64,000 bases of DNA from Bradyrhizobium icense (GCF_001693385.1 NZ_CP016428.1:6696001-6760000); one strand, 5' to 3'; numbered from the stretch's first letter, positions 1-9,385 are shown. A program made the numbers and translations. The notes: generated from the letters alone by a model not told the origin.

Positions 1-722
1 TCGCCCGAGGTTTGCATATCTTTTGCCCTCCTCGATATTAGAGGGCGCAGGGAAGACCGAGTGCTGGCTGCACCCGCGGTCTCGTGTGCCGTTGCGCAAA
101 ACAAAACGCACACGAGCATACAGGTACAGCGGGAGCATCCCGGCCTTCCCTGCGCAATGGCCTTACGGCTTACTTCGTGCTCTTCCCGGAGAACGGCTCT
201 TTTGCCTCCGTCGCCACGCGGAAAACTTCCACGCGACTTAACGCCAGCACCGCGGCGCCAGAACCACACGACTTCGCCGTACGCTTCCGGCGCATACGTC
301 CTTGCGCCTTCCGCGTCCACCGCATCTCACCGCACGTTCGTGACGATCGCGAGCGCCCCTCAATGGGTGAGACGGGCGAAAATATGCCGATGATTTGCCC
401 CGGAAGTTAAGCGGAATATTTTTGATTCTTTTTGCTTCCCGGGCTTGACAAGATTTCGGAAAATCAGAACTGATTTGCCCGGTCGGGTTGATGTGACGCA
501 GGCCGCCGCACGAGAAATCGCGCTTGAGAGCCGGCTGCTGAATACCGGACATATCGAGTATTCGATATTTCGGATAACATAGATCCAATTGGACCTCGAA
601 AAAATTCATTTCACCGCTCGCCGGTGCGAGCCACCTGCCCGCTCCATGCCAAAACCGCGCAGCATCTCGATTTCACCTTGCACCCAAAGTTTGCGCGTTA
701 CAGTTAGTTACGGAGATTGCAA
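1..722. other. Intergenic region with no supported gene
   Basis: No open frame here has a convincing start, codon pattern or recognisable product. The first 400 bases resemble a dispersed intergenic sequence I associate with Bradyrhizobium genomes, but I cannot confirm copy number from one window. Two copies of TGATTTGCCC lie about 80 bases apart (near 393 and 471) with an AT-rich stretch between them, and the last 200 bases are AT-rich upstream of the methyltransferase gene, as expected for its promoter region. Confidence 0.4.
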
Positions 723-1511
723 ATGGCCGAACAACAAATCCGGTTCGATGACGGCGCTGCCTACGAGCAGTTGATGGGGGTTTGGAGCCGGAAAGTCGGG
801 GAAGTCTTCCTGGACTGGCTGGCTCCATCGCGAGACTTGCGGTGGATCGACATCGGCTGCGGTAATGGCGCATTCACCGAACTCCTGATCGAACGGTGCG
901 CGCCCGCGGAAGTACAAGGTATCGATCCCTCGGAAGGGCAATTGGCGTTCGCTCGCCTGAGACCGGCGGCACGCCTGGCGAATTTTCGCCAAGGCGACGC
1001 AATGGCGCTTCCCTTTCCCGCCGAGCAGTTTGATGCAGCCGTCATGGCGCTGGTCCTTGTCTTCGTTCCCGAGCCAACGGGAGGCGTCGAAGAAATGGTT
1101 CGCGTGGTTCGCCCGGGCGGGACGGTCGCGACCTATATATGGGACATGATGGGTGGCGGATTCCCGCTGGATCCCGTCCACATCGAGATGCGTGCGATGG
1201 GCCTTGCGCCACCGCGCCCGCCGCGAATGGACGCGTCCCGAACGGAGGAGCTACGAAACTTGTGGTCGGGCGCCGGCCTTGAGGCTGTGGAGACACGGGA
1301 GATCACCGTGCAACGGACCTACGCGAGTTTCGACGAGTTCTGGACGATCAACCTGAAAGCGCCCTCGATTGCCCCTATCCTTGCCGCCATGCCATCGGCA
1401 GATGTCGACCTGCTCAAGAGCCGGATACGCGCCCGCCTTCCCGAGGCCCACGACGGCCGCATGACGTGCGACGCTCGTGCGCACGCCATCAGGGGACGCA
1501 AACCAAATTAA
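723..1511 (+). CDS. Class I SAM-dependent methyltransferase
   Basis: A 262-residue Rossmann-fold methyltransferase. The SAM-binding motif I is clear near residues 40-50 (WIDIGCGNGAFTELL), followed by an acidic ribose-contact region (GIDPSEGQ) and a motif resembling post-I (GDAMALPFP) typical of the UbiE/Methyltransf_11 group that methylates small molecules. I chose the ATG at 723 rather than the in-frame TTG two codons earlier because GGAG at 712-715 is well spaced from it. It stands alone: the next gene is convergent. The substrate cannot be inferred from context. Confidence 0.85.
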   Translation: MAEQQIRFDDGAAYEQLMGVWSRKVGEVFLDWLAPSRDLRWIDIGCGNGAFTELLIERCAPAEVQGIDPSEGQLAFARLRPAARLANFRQGDAMALPFPAEQFDAAVMALVLVFVPEPTGGVEEMVRVVRPGGTVATYIWDMMGGGFPLDPVHIEMRAMGLAPPRPPRMDASRTEELRNLWSGAGLEAVETREITVQRTYASFDEFWTINLKAPSIAPILAAMPSADVDLLKSRIRARLPEAHDGRMTCDARAHAIRGRKPN

Positions 1512-1652
1512 CCGGACCGGCGAACCAGCCGCGGACCAGGCTGGAAGCCCCGAACACGCGGGCGCCAACGACGCCGCATTCATTGATTGATGTCATTCCG
1601 GGCGGCATCGAGCCCGCGGCGCGCTGGAAGCGAGCCCCGTCAAAGCCACCTG

Positions 1653-2114
1653 CTATTTCGTCGCCTCGTCGGTTATGTCGTTCAAGACCTTCGTGAACGC
1701 CGCGTAGTTGGGCGGAGTCTCCAGTCCATGCCGCGGGTAGATTGTTTTATACAGATAGTCGGCCGAATTATAAGACAGCCATACCTTGCCCTGATCATCC
1801 TCCCAAACAAGCGCCTTCGGAGGATTGTCGATCGCCAGCTTTGGCGTCTTTGCCATAACCGGCGTGCCGAGTTTCGGATTGCCGAAGATGACCACCGTGC
1901 GTGGGCGCATATCAATGCCGAATTTCTTTCCCGCAGCAGCGTGGTCGATTTCGGTGAACACAATGAACCCTGCGCCTTCCCTTGATTTCACCGCCGCCGC
2001 AAACCGCGAAATGGTATCCTTCACCGAGTGGTTGCTGGACTTGGTAATGATACCGTCGTCCGCCGAAGCCGGCGTCACAAACAGAAGTGCCAAGAAAACG
2101 AAAATGAATTTCAT
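1653..2114 (-). CDS. Secreted DUF302 domain protein
   Basis: A 153-residue protein with a short cleavable signal peptide (hydrophobic core residues 3-17, likely cut after PASA) and a DUF302 domain over most of the rest: the SVKDTISRFAAAVKSREGAGFIVFTEIDH stretch in two parts (helix then strand), then RPRTVVIFGNPKLGTPVM and the conserved LPLKALVWED-like segment. DUF302 proteins are small periplasmic or cytosolic proteins of unknown biochemical role, often near redox or metal-stress genes. It is the last gene of a leftward group with a CcdA remnant and a thioredoxin, which suggests an envelope redox role. Confidence 0.85.
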   Translation of the reverse strand: MKFIFVFLALLFVTPASADDGIITKSSNHSVKDTISRFAAAVKSREGAGFIVFTEIDHAAAGKKFGIDMRPRTVVIFGNPKLGTPVMAKTPKLAIDNPPKALVWEDDQGKVWLSYNSADYLYKTIYPRHGLETPPNYAAFTKVLNDITDEATK

Positions 2115-2199
2115 CGGACTTCTCCCAACCGGGTTTCAGATTTTCAGGTAACCGACACCACCCTTCGCGTGCGACTTGCCAATACAGCTTCATAAGATT

Positions 2200-2921
2200 C
2201 TAGAACCGCGTGGTCAGATTAGTCAGCCATTCCGGCGAAACTTCGACCAGGAGGGTTTCAAGCGCCTTGTCCGTCCCCGAGATGACGAGCATGCCGACGA
2301 CGAGAAGCAAAAGGCCGAGCACAAATTTCATTCCGCTGCCGGCGGCTAACAATCGGCCACGCCAGCGCGCCATCGTTTCCCGGGAGAGCCATCCCAGCCC
2401 CAGCAGTGGCAATGCCGCGCCGATGCCAAACGCAAACATCGTCAGCGCTACCTGGCCAAGATCCTTGCCTTGAGCGGCAAGCAAGGACGCTGCTCCAAGT
2501 GTCGGCCCCACGCATGGGCTCCATACCGCTCCCAGCAGCACCCCGATCCAAAACTGTCCAGCAACGCCGTCCGCGCGGCTCGTGAGCAACCTGCCATCGG
2601 CCCAATTCCCGATTGGGCCCGCTGCAACTGCGATCTGCGCCTGTAACCGCGGAACGACGAGCACGATGCCGACAAGCATGATCAGCGTCGCCGCGACGTA
2701 GCGCAGCCGGTCGGCATCCAATCCGATCGAGTGGCCCGCCGTTGCCAGAATAATCCGATGCCGACGAATGAGAGGCACAATCCGGCAGCAAGCGCCAAAG
2801 GTCCCTGACGATGACTGGATGCCGCAGCACCCAGGACGATTGGAAGTATCGGGAGCACGCAAGGTGAAAGGATCGAAAGGATTCCTGCGAGAAACGCCAA
2901 AAACGTACTGCCGATCGTCAT
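2200..2921 (-). pseudogene. ccdA: CcdA-like cytochrome c biogenesis/DsbD-family membrane protein, frameshifted
   Basis: CcdA proteins move electrons from cytoplasmic thioredoxin across the membrane through a Cys pair. The N-terminal part starts at 2921 (MTIGSTFLAFLAGILSILSP, then CVLPILP with the first Cys) and stays in frame to about 2748 (SFVGIGLF). The rest (ATAGHSIGLDADRLRYVAA onward, with the second Cys in WSPCVGPTLGAASLLAAQG and the C-terminal LTTRF) continues in another frame from about 2747 to 2200. Adding one base between 2746 and 2748 would restore a normal CcdA of about 240 residues with both cysteines. So this is a single-base deletion or a sequencing error. The upstream neighbour encodes a thioredoxin, the expected partner. 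Confidence 0.8.
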
Positions 2922-2972
2922 CGCCGTTTCCCCATCTCCTAGTCACCTTTTCCGCCACGCTCGACGACGAAG

Positions 2973-3365
2973 TCAGACGGCTTTCCCGACCATGGCGAAG
3001 ATCGAGTCCCGCTTGGTATCGCCGACCGAGCGGGCCGCTTCCTTGTCGCCCTTGAAGGCAATCAGGGTCGATTGCGCGCGGACGCCGAAGCGATTGAGCA
3101 GATCCTTCTGGCTGTCGAAGTCGATGACGAAATAGATGAGATCCTTGAACCTTGGATCAGCCCTCAGATCGCTCAGGATCGGGGCCTGCGCCTTGCAGGT
3201 CGGGCACCACGGCGCATGAACCGCAATCAGAATTGGCTTGCCGGCCTTCTGGGCCGCGGCGAAGGCCTTGGCATCGAACGCATGCGCGTTATCCGCGAAC
3301 GCCGGCGCAGCGGCGAGCGTTCCGGCAACAAACACGGCTCCAAGAATGGATCGGCGGGTCAGCAT
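2973..3365 (-). CDS. Periplasmic thioredoxin-fold protein with CPTC active site
   Basis: A 130-residue thioredoxin-like protein with an N-terminal export signal (twin-arginine-like RRS in the first six residues, hydrophobic core, AFA cleavage). The active site is APWCPTCKAQAP, followed by the cis-Pro-type region near QSTLIAFKG. It probably receives or gives electrons with the CcdA-type protein encoded next. SD sequence AAGGAG lies 8 bases before the ATG. About 20-50 bases upstream is an ECF-type promoter candidate. First gene of the leftward trio thioredoxin, ccdA, DUF302. Confidence 0.88.
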   Translation of the reverse strand: MLTRRSILGAVFVAGTLAAAPAFADNAHAFDAKAFAAAQKAGKPILIAVHAPWCPTCKAQAPILSDLRADPRFKDLIYFVIDFDSQKDLLNRFGVRAQSTLIAFKGDKEAARSVGDTKRDSIFAMVGKAV

Positions 3366-3391
3366 GGCATTCTCCTTGTTGATCTGGATGA

Positions 3392-3419
3392 ATTACGTTT
3401 CGGGGGCCGCAAACGTTAC
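3392..3419 (-). promoter_or_regulatory. Candidate ECF sigma promoter for the thioredoxin gene
   Basis: On the minus strand GTAACG (3419-3414) is followed after exactly 16 bases by CGTAAT (3397-3392), placing a transcription start about 20 bases before the thioredoxin ATG. This resembles promoters read by NrsF-linked ECF sigma factors (GTAAC -35 type, CG-containing -10), and such a sigma/anti-sigma pair lies divergently at 3582. The match is by eye only. Confidence 0.45.
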
Positions 3420-3581
3420 GCGCCCGCAGCAGCAGCGGCATCTATTTTCGCGAGGTTCAAGACTGGAGGTTCGAGGCAGCCGCGGCAAAGGTTAGCGGCC
3501 AGGCGAAAAATTCTTGTCTGTCGTGGCCGGGCGGGCGGGTGTATCCAGACAGGCATCGGGTCAGGAGAACGAACCTTCAAG

Positions 3582-4217
3582 ATGCCGGGTCGCAGTAAGG
3601 AAAATCCTCCCTGTTCCGAGACTCCCAGGCTGACGCTGGTTCGTACGCCTGCGTCGATCACCGGGCAAGGTTCCCGCGGGCAATGGTCGGCGCTTATGGC
3701 GCGTGCCCAGGATGGCGATCGCGAGGCTTATCGCACCCTGCTTACGGAAGTTGAGCCCTATGTCCGGTCGATCGCCATCAAATATCTGAGATCGTCAAGC
3801 GATCTCGAAGACGCGGTCCAGGATGTCCTGATGACGGTCCATTCGATCAGACAAACCTACGACCCGAAGCGGCCGTTCGGACCCTGGCTGGTCGCCATCG
3901 CCCATCGCCGCATCATCGACCAGTTGCGCCGTCAAACCCGGCGCAGGTCTCGCGAGATTGAACTGTCGACCGAGCATGAAACCTTTGCCGCCCCTCCGGC
4001 GAAGCTATTCGGTGAGAGGTCGGTTGAGATTGCTCTCGTGGGCGCAATCGACAAGCTGCCGCCCGACCAACGCGACGCGATCAGAATGATGAAGCTCGAA
4101 GAGATGTCGCTGAAGGAGGCGTCGCAAGCCAGCGGCCGGTCGATTTCTGCCCTGAAGGTCGCGACCCATCGCGCCATCAGAAACCTGCGCAAGTTGCTGA
4201 AAGGCGAATTGTCGTGA
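3582..4217 (+). CDS. ECF RNA polymerase sigma factor
   Basis: A 211-residue sigma-70 family ECF factor. Region 2 is seen near residues 45-110 (EAYRTLLTEVEPYVRSIA, DLEDAVQDVLMTVH, the RPFGPWLVAIAHRRIIDQLRR segment) and region 4 near 150-205 (LPPDQRDAIRMMKLEEMSLK, then EASQASGRSISALKVATHRA). There is no C-terminal extension. The frame is open upstream to 3072, but homology begins near MARAQDG; I took the ATG at 3582, which has AGGAG upstream at a slightly long spacing. The stop overlaps the start of the anti-sigma gene, so the two are translationally coupled. It belongs to the group paired with NrsF/DUF1109 anti-sigma factors, linked to oxidative or heavy-metal stress in Caulobacter and Bradyrhizobium. 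Confidence 0.9.
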   Translation: MPGRSKENPPCSETPRLTLVRTPASITGQGSRGQWSALMARAQDGDREAYRTLLTEVEPYVRSIAIKYLRSSSDLEDAVQDVLMTVHSIRQTYDPKRPFGPWLVAIAHRRIIDQLRRQTRRRSREIELSTEHETFAAPPAKLFGERSVEIALVGAIDKLPPDQRDAIRMMKLEEMSLKEASQASGRSISALKVATHRAIRNLRKLLKGELS

Positions 4218-4906
4218 GGAAAACGTCCGAACTCATCGATACGCTTGTCGAGTCGGCAACTCCAGTCCGAAGGCTGGCTCCTCCGCTATGGCGTACCTGC
4301 ATCTGGCTCGCGCTGGCTGCCCTCATCCTGGCGCTGCTCTGCGTCGTACACGGCGTGCGGCCGGATCTTTCAATGCGGCTGAGGCAGCCGGTTTTTGTTG
4401 TCAGCATGTTTGGCGCGCTTGCGACGGCCGTGCTGGCGGCATTGGCGTCTTTCAAGCTGAACCTGCCGGAGTCTCCGCGCCGGTGGCTGTTGTTGCCGCT
4501 GCCGGGATTCGCGGTATGGGTGTCGACGATCGGCTATGGTTGCCTGACCGATTGGGTCAGCATGAGCCCGGATGGAATCCGGATGGGCGAAGCCGCCCGT
4601 TGCTTTGCAACGCTCCTGATGACCAGCGTGCCTCTGTCGGTCGTAATGCTGATCATGTTGCGCTACGCGGCGCCATTGCGGCCGACCATGGTGAGCACGG
4701 TGGGAGGACTGGCGGTCGCCGCCATGACATCGTTCGCGCTATCTCTCCTGCACAGTCTCGATGCGACGATCATGATCCTGATATGGAATCTCGGCATGGC
4801 CGCCTTGATCGCCGGAATGGCCAGTGCGCTCGGCCGGCCAATGCTGGCATGGGCCGCCGGACGGGTCATGCCGTTGCTGCCGCCGCAACTATCGAAGCCG
4901 CAATGA
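4214..4906 (+). CDS. NrsF/DUF1109-family transmembrane anti-sigma factor
   Basis: A 230-residue protein with six predicted hydrophobic segments and a short cytoplasmic N-terminus, the layout of NrsF (DUF1109) anti-sigma factors that hold a partner ECF sigma at the membrane. Start GTG at 4214 overlaps the sigma gene stop by four bases. The conserved first cysteine is present (EAARCFATLL, about residue 130). The second conserved cysteine, which I remember as lying near residue 181 in an LHC-like context, is replaced by Ser in LLHSLDA. Other cysteines are at about 29, 43 and 110. If redox sensing depends on the Cys pair, this copy may sense differently. Confidence 0.85.
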   Translation: MRKTSELIDTLVESATPVRRLAPPLWRTCIWLALAALILALLCVVHGVRPDLSMRLRQPVFVVSMFGALATAVLAALASFKLNLPESPRRWLLLPLPGFAVWVSTIGYGCLTDWVSMSPDGIRMGEAARCFATLLMTSVPLSVVMLIMLRYAAPLRPTMVSTVGGLAVAAMTSFALSLLHSLDATIMILIWNLGMAALIAGMASALGRPMLAWAAGRVMPLLPPQLSKPQ

Positions 4907-4934
4907 CTCCCGTATTCTGGTCCGAGAACGACCC

Positions 4935-5156
4935 ATGCATTGCACTCAGTCAATAGCCGTTCACGGGCTGCGCGGCCTGGGAGCCATTATCCTGCTCGTG
5001 TTGGCTTTTGCCTGTGGCAGTGCTTACGGCTGGCTCGTTCTGCCTCTGCTGATCGGTGCCGTCTTGCTTCTCGGCGGTTGCCCGGGATGCTGGCTGACGG
5101 GCCTCTTTGAGGCCATTCGGGCAAGACGCAACTCCGATGTCGGGCCGATGAGTTAA
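4935..5156 (+). CDS. Small two-helix membrane protein
   Basis: A 73-residue protein with two hydrophobic segments (GAIILLVLAFACGSAYGWLV and LPLLIGAVLLLGG) and a cysteine motif GGCPGCW after the second. The layout recalls YgaP/DUF2892-like small membrane proteins but I do not recognise the family. It starts 28 bases after the anti-sigma gene in the same direction and is probably in the same operon. The two cysteines in CPGC could bind metal or thiols, which would fit the redox surroundings. Confidence 0.6.
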   Translation: MHCTQSIAVHGLRGLGAIILLVLAFACGSAYGWLVLPLLIGAVLLLGGCPGCWLTGLFEAIRARRNSDVGPMS

Positions 5157-5191
5157 CGAGTTTGGGAGATGACGGCGTCGAAAGCTCACGC

Positions 5192-5218
5192 AAAAACGCG
5201 GCGCCTAAGCGCCGCGTT
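5192..5218 (-). terminator. Rho-independent terminator of leuA
   Basis: AACGCGGCGC (5195-5204) and GCGCCGCGTT (5209-5218) form a perfect 10-bp stem with a 4-base loop. On the minus strand the stem runs into a T-tract (the A-run 5192-5196), so it terminates leuA, whose stop is 68 bases upstream. Its plus-strand side lacks a T-run, though it may act weakly for the convergent gene. Confidence 0.85.
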
Positions 5219-5285
5219 ACATTGTGAGTCATCGACGTCATTCCGGGGCGATGCCCAGCACCGAACCCGGAACGACGCGGCGTCG

Positions 5286-6845
<1,560 letters not shown>

Positions 6846-6868
6846 GTTCTGAATTCCTTTTGGGTAGT

Positions 6869-6958
6869 AGCGCCGCCTCTCATGGGCGCTGAAGGGTCTG
6901 GTGATCTCGCGCGAACCCCTGAGTGCCCAGGCGCAAACGCCCAGACGGCCCTCAGGGG
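6869..6958 (-). promoter_or_regulatory. leuA leader hairpins (candidate attenuator)
   Basis: Starting at the leader peptide stop, CCCCTGAG (minus strand 6958-6951) pairs perfectly with CTCAGGGG (6923-6916), enclosing a smaller GGCG/CGCC hairpin (6941-6938 with 6933-6930). The same 5' arm can instead form GGCCC-CTGA-GGGCC with its neighbour, so the two structures exclude each other. A further AGCGCC/GGCGCT stem (6890-6885, 6874-6869) lies just before the leuA SD. No strong T-run follows, so control might act on leuA translation or through Rho rather than through an intrinsic terminator. Confidence 0.6.
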
Positions 6959-7074
6959 CCGATAAGAAGCAGAAGCCCGCCAAGAAGCAGGGTGGGCGCG
7001 GACGCAGCCGGGCGAACAGGGGCAGCCTTGGCCGCTCCACCCCGAACTCCATGCTTTTGGCTGCGAATCAGCAT
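6952..7074 (-). CDS. leuA leader peptide, leucine-rich
   Basis: A 40-codon open frame starting at ATG 7074, with AAGGG seven bases upstream and a TGA at 6954-6952. Residues 29-39 read LLLGGLLLLIG: seven leucines in nine codons, five of them the CTT codon that is uncommon in GC-rich genomes, while the rest of the peptide has only one more leucine. The stop codon lies inside the first arm of a perfect hairpin. This is the standard architecture of a ribosome-mediated attenuator sensing leucyl-tRNA, sitting 106 bases upstream of the leucine synthesis gene. Confidence 0.75.
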   Translation of the reverse strand: MLIRSQKHGVRGGAAKAAPVRPAASAPTLLLGGLLLLIGP

Positions 7075-7150
7075 TGCCAGACCCTTTTGGACGCTCAAAT
7101 CTCGGCTAAAACCGTTGACGGTTCGTTGCCGGGACGCCGTTCCGGGGTTG

Positions 7151-7179
7151 TTCTAGACGAGAATGTTGGCCGGCCGCAA
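7151..7179 (-). promoter_or_regulatory. Possible leuA leader promoter
   Basis: TTGCGG (minus strand 7179-7174) and CTAGAA (7156-7151) are separated by 17 bases and would start transcription about 70 bases before the leader peptide. The -10 match is weak and other placements are possible. Confidence 0.3.
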
Positions 7180-7291
7180 TGCCAAAAGAGGGTCAGAATA
7201 GGTGACCTAATGGCCAAGGATACGGGGCTGCGGTCAGGCATCCGGAAGCACTTTCCGACGTTACCAACCTGTAGCGTCAGGTGAGCAACAC

Positions 7292-8806
7292 ATGGGCGTT
7301 GAGACCGAAATCAAGTTCCGTATGCCTAGGCGCAATCTCGGGTCCAGTCCCAGATTGACCGTGCCCGGCTGCAAAATCGGCAAGCGCTCGGAGAGCGATC
7401 TGCTGTCGACCTATTTCGACACGCGGAAACACAAGCTGAAACGGCGCGGACTTCTGCTCCGGGTCCGGCAATCGGGCGGCAAGCACGTACAAACGATCAA
7501 GCAGACGTCCGGCGCACAGTTCGGCCGCGGCGAGTGGGAAACCGAAATAGGAGGTCGCACTCCCGATCTCGACGGGGCGAACGGTACGCCGCTGGAACGG
7601 TTGGCCTCGAAAAAGCTGCGCCGCAAGCTGAAGCCGATCTTCGAGACCTCGGTGCATCGCATCACCATGCCGGTCCGCACCAAACGGAGCGAACTGGAAC
7701 TAGCCATTGATCACGGCAGGATTGTCGCGGCCGAGCACACAGGACGCATCGAGGAGGTTGAAGTCGAATTGAAAAGCGGTCCAGCGAGCGATCTGTTTCG
7801 CGTCGCGAAGGCGCTGGAGCGAAAGCTCGGGGCCGAGCTTTGTTTGAGAGCGAAGGCAGACCAGGGCTACGATCTCGTCAACGGCAAGCGCGCTCAAGCT
7901 GTTTTCGCCGAGCCAATCGAGCTTGGAAAGCGAATGACCGCCATCGAGGGTTTCCGGACCATCGCCCGCTCCGCCCTTCGCCATTTTTCGGGAAACGCTC
8001 ATGCCGTCCGCAGCCTTGATCCGGAAGGCGTGCATCAAATGCGCGTAGGCTTGCGCCGCTTGCGCGCGGCCATCTCGCTGTTTTCGAAGATGCTGCCCGA
8101 GACGAAAACCGAAAAGATCAAGACAGAACTCAGGTGGCTGACAAACGAACTCGCCCGCGCGCGCGAGCTCGACGTCTTCCTGGAGGACAAGGTTGGCCCT
8201 GTCGCCCGCGAAATAACACCGCGCCGGGGCGGCAAAGCCATCGCCAGGCAGTTTGCCGAGAAACGCACCGAGGCGCTCGCGCAGGCCAGGAAGGCTGTCG
8301 ATTCGCCGCGATGCCGTGCGCTGCTGGTCGATGTGCTCGAGTGGATCGAGGCGCAACGCGGCCGGACAGATGCCGCAAACAGTGAACTTGGCAAGTTCGC
8401 CGCGGAGTTGCTGGAGCGGCGCTTGAGGAAGGCACACAAGGACGCAGGCAAGCTGCAGGAGATGACGGCGCCCGAGCGGCACAAATTCCGGATCAGGATG
8501 AAGAAGCTCAGATACGCGGCCGAATTTTTCGAAAGCCTTTTCCGCAGCAGGCGCGATCGAAAGGTGCTCGCGCGTCTGTCGAAACATGCGAAGAAGATCC
8601 AGGATTCCCTGGGCTCGCTGAACGACTTCATTGCGGATCGAAAGATGGCGGCGGAAGCGGCACTAAAGGCGCCACCGCAAGACAGGCGCGCCCGCGCCTA
8701 TGTTTCCGGCATCATCGTTGGCCGCGAGGATGAGCAGGCAAGGCCGCTCATGAAAGCGGCCGCAAAGGAACTGCGTGCACTTCGCCATCTTTCCGGACCT
8801 GGCTGA
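7292..8806 (+). CDS. CYTH and CHAD domain protein (inorganic triphosphatase-like)
   Basis: A 504-residue two-domain protein. The CYTH domain (residues 1-200) opens with the diagnostic ExExK motif in MGVETEIKF and has basic and acidic strands lining the triphosphate tunnel (LLSTYFDTRKHKLKRRG, LLRVR, TIKQT, RIEEVEVELKSG). The CHAD domain (residues 215-495) is an alpha-helical, His/Arg/Lys-rich polyphosphate-binding domain with the typical VHQMRVGLRRLRA and HKFRIRMKKLRYAAEFF repeats. It probably hydrolyses triphosphate or binds polyphosphate granules. A polyphosphate kinase of the PPK2 family is encoded 1.2 kb away. Confidence 0.92.
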   Translation: MGVETEIKFRMPRRNLGSSPRLTVPGCKIGKRSESDLLSTYFDTRKHKLKRRGLLLRVRQSGGKHVQTIKQTSGAQFGRGEWETEIGGRTPDLDGANGTPLERLASKKLRRKLKPIFETSVHRITMPVRTKRSELELAIDHGRIVAAEHTGRIEEVEVELKSGPASDLFRVAKALERKLGAELCLRAKADQGYDLVNGKRAQAVFAEPIELGKRMTAIEGFRTIARSALRHFSGNAHAVRSLDPEGVHQMRVGLRRLRAAISLFSKMLPETKTEKIKTELRWLTNELARARELDVFLEDKVGPVAREITPRRGGKAIARQFAEKRTEALAQARKAVDSPRCRALLVDVLEWIEAQRGRTDAANSELGKFAAELLERRLRKAHKDAGKLQEMTAPERHKFRIRMKKLRYAAEFFESLFRSRRDRKVLARLSKHAKKIQDSLGSLNDFIADRKMAAEAALKAPPQDRRARAYVSGIIVGREDEQARPLMKAAAKELRALRHLSGPG

Positions 8807-8908
8807 TACTATTGTCACCGGGCGCCCGATGACAGGCTCCGCGTGCCCACCATGCCGCCCGGGTATATGGCACCAGACAATCCGCGCGTCACCGGCCAAC
8901 AAATTATC

Positions 8909-9160
8909 TTACGGCAGCGACCCTCTCAGGTCTGCGACACCGATATCCAGGGCAACTCGGCCACCGTTTTCAGGGGTTGCGCGCGTGCGGACTTCACTGC
9001 GTTCGGACGCAGTGAAGACTCCGCCACCATTTTCAGCCGGTCCGACACTTTGAACGACGATCGCGCCAAGCACGAGCAGTGCGACCATAATCAGCCCACT
9101 CAGGGCCGGAGTTAGACATAGATTGGACCCAAAGCGCATCATCGCTACACCCATGCGCAT
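8909..9160 (-). CDS. Doubtful small membrane-anchored ORF
   Basis: An 83-codon frame with one clear hydrophobic helix (LSGLIMVALLVLGAIVV) followed by a hydrophilic tail containing ENGGGV and ENGGRV, the second arising from a partial sequence repeat. No good SD precedes either ATG (9160 or 9142), and I know no family. The rest of 8807-9385 holds nothing else I can support. It could be a real single-pass membrane protein or chance. Confidence 0.25.
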   Translation of the reverse strand: MRMGVAMMRFGSNLCLTPALSGLIMVALLVLGAIVVQSVGPAENGGGVFTASERSEVRTRATPENGGRVALDIGVADLRGSLP

Positions 9161-9385
9161 CGCCCGCGGCCCGCTACAACAGGCGTCGTTGAGTCGTTAG
9201 GCGATTTGGTGACGTGGCTGTGGCGATCCGGCGTTCATTCTTGTGCACACTGTACAACGGACGCGCTCGGACAGCCAGGATGAGGCGCGTCCTGCGCCGA
9301 CGGCAGTTCTGCCGGGAGTGTGGCCTAAGGAATTCGCACCGTGTACCGAGCCAGCAAATATCGGCGAGCGGCGCGCCCGCCGTCG

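Noticed and set aside
6846..7052. Upstream extension of the leuA frame
   Set aside because: LeuA similarity starts at ATG 6845 with a good SD; the extension overlaps the leader peptide in another frame.
8807..9385. tRNA gene in the gap after the CYTH-CHAD gene
   Set aside because: No cloverleaf with a TTCRANY T-loop and matching acceptor stem could be drawn; no tRNA was found elsewhere in the window either.
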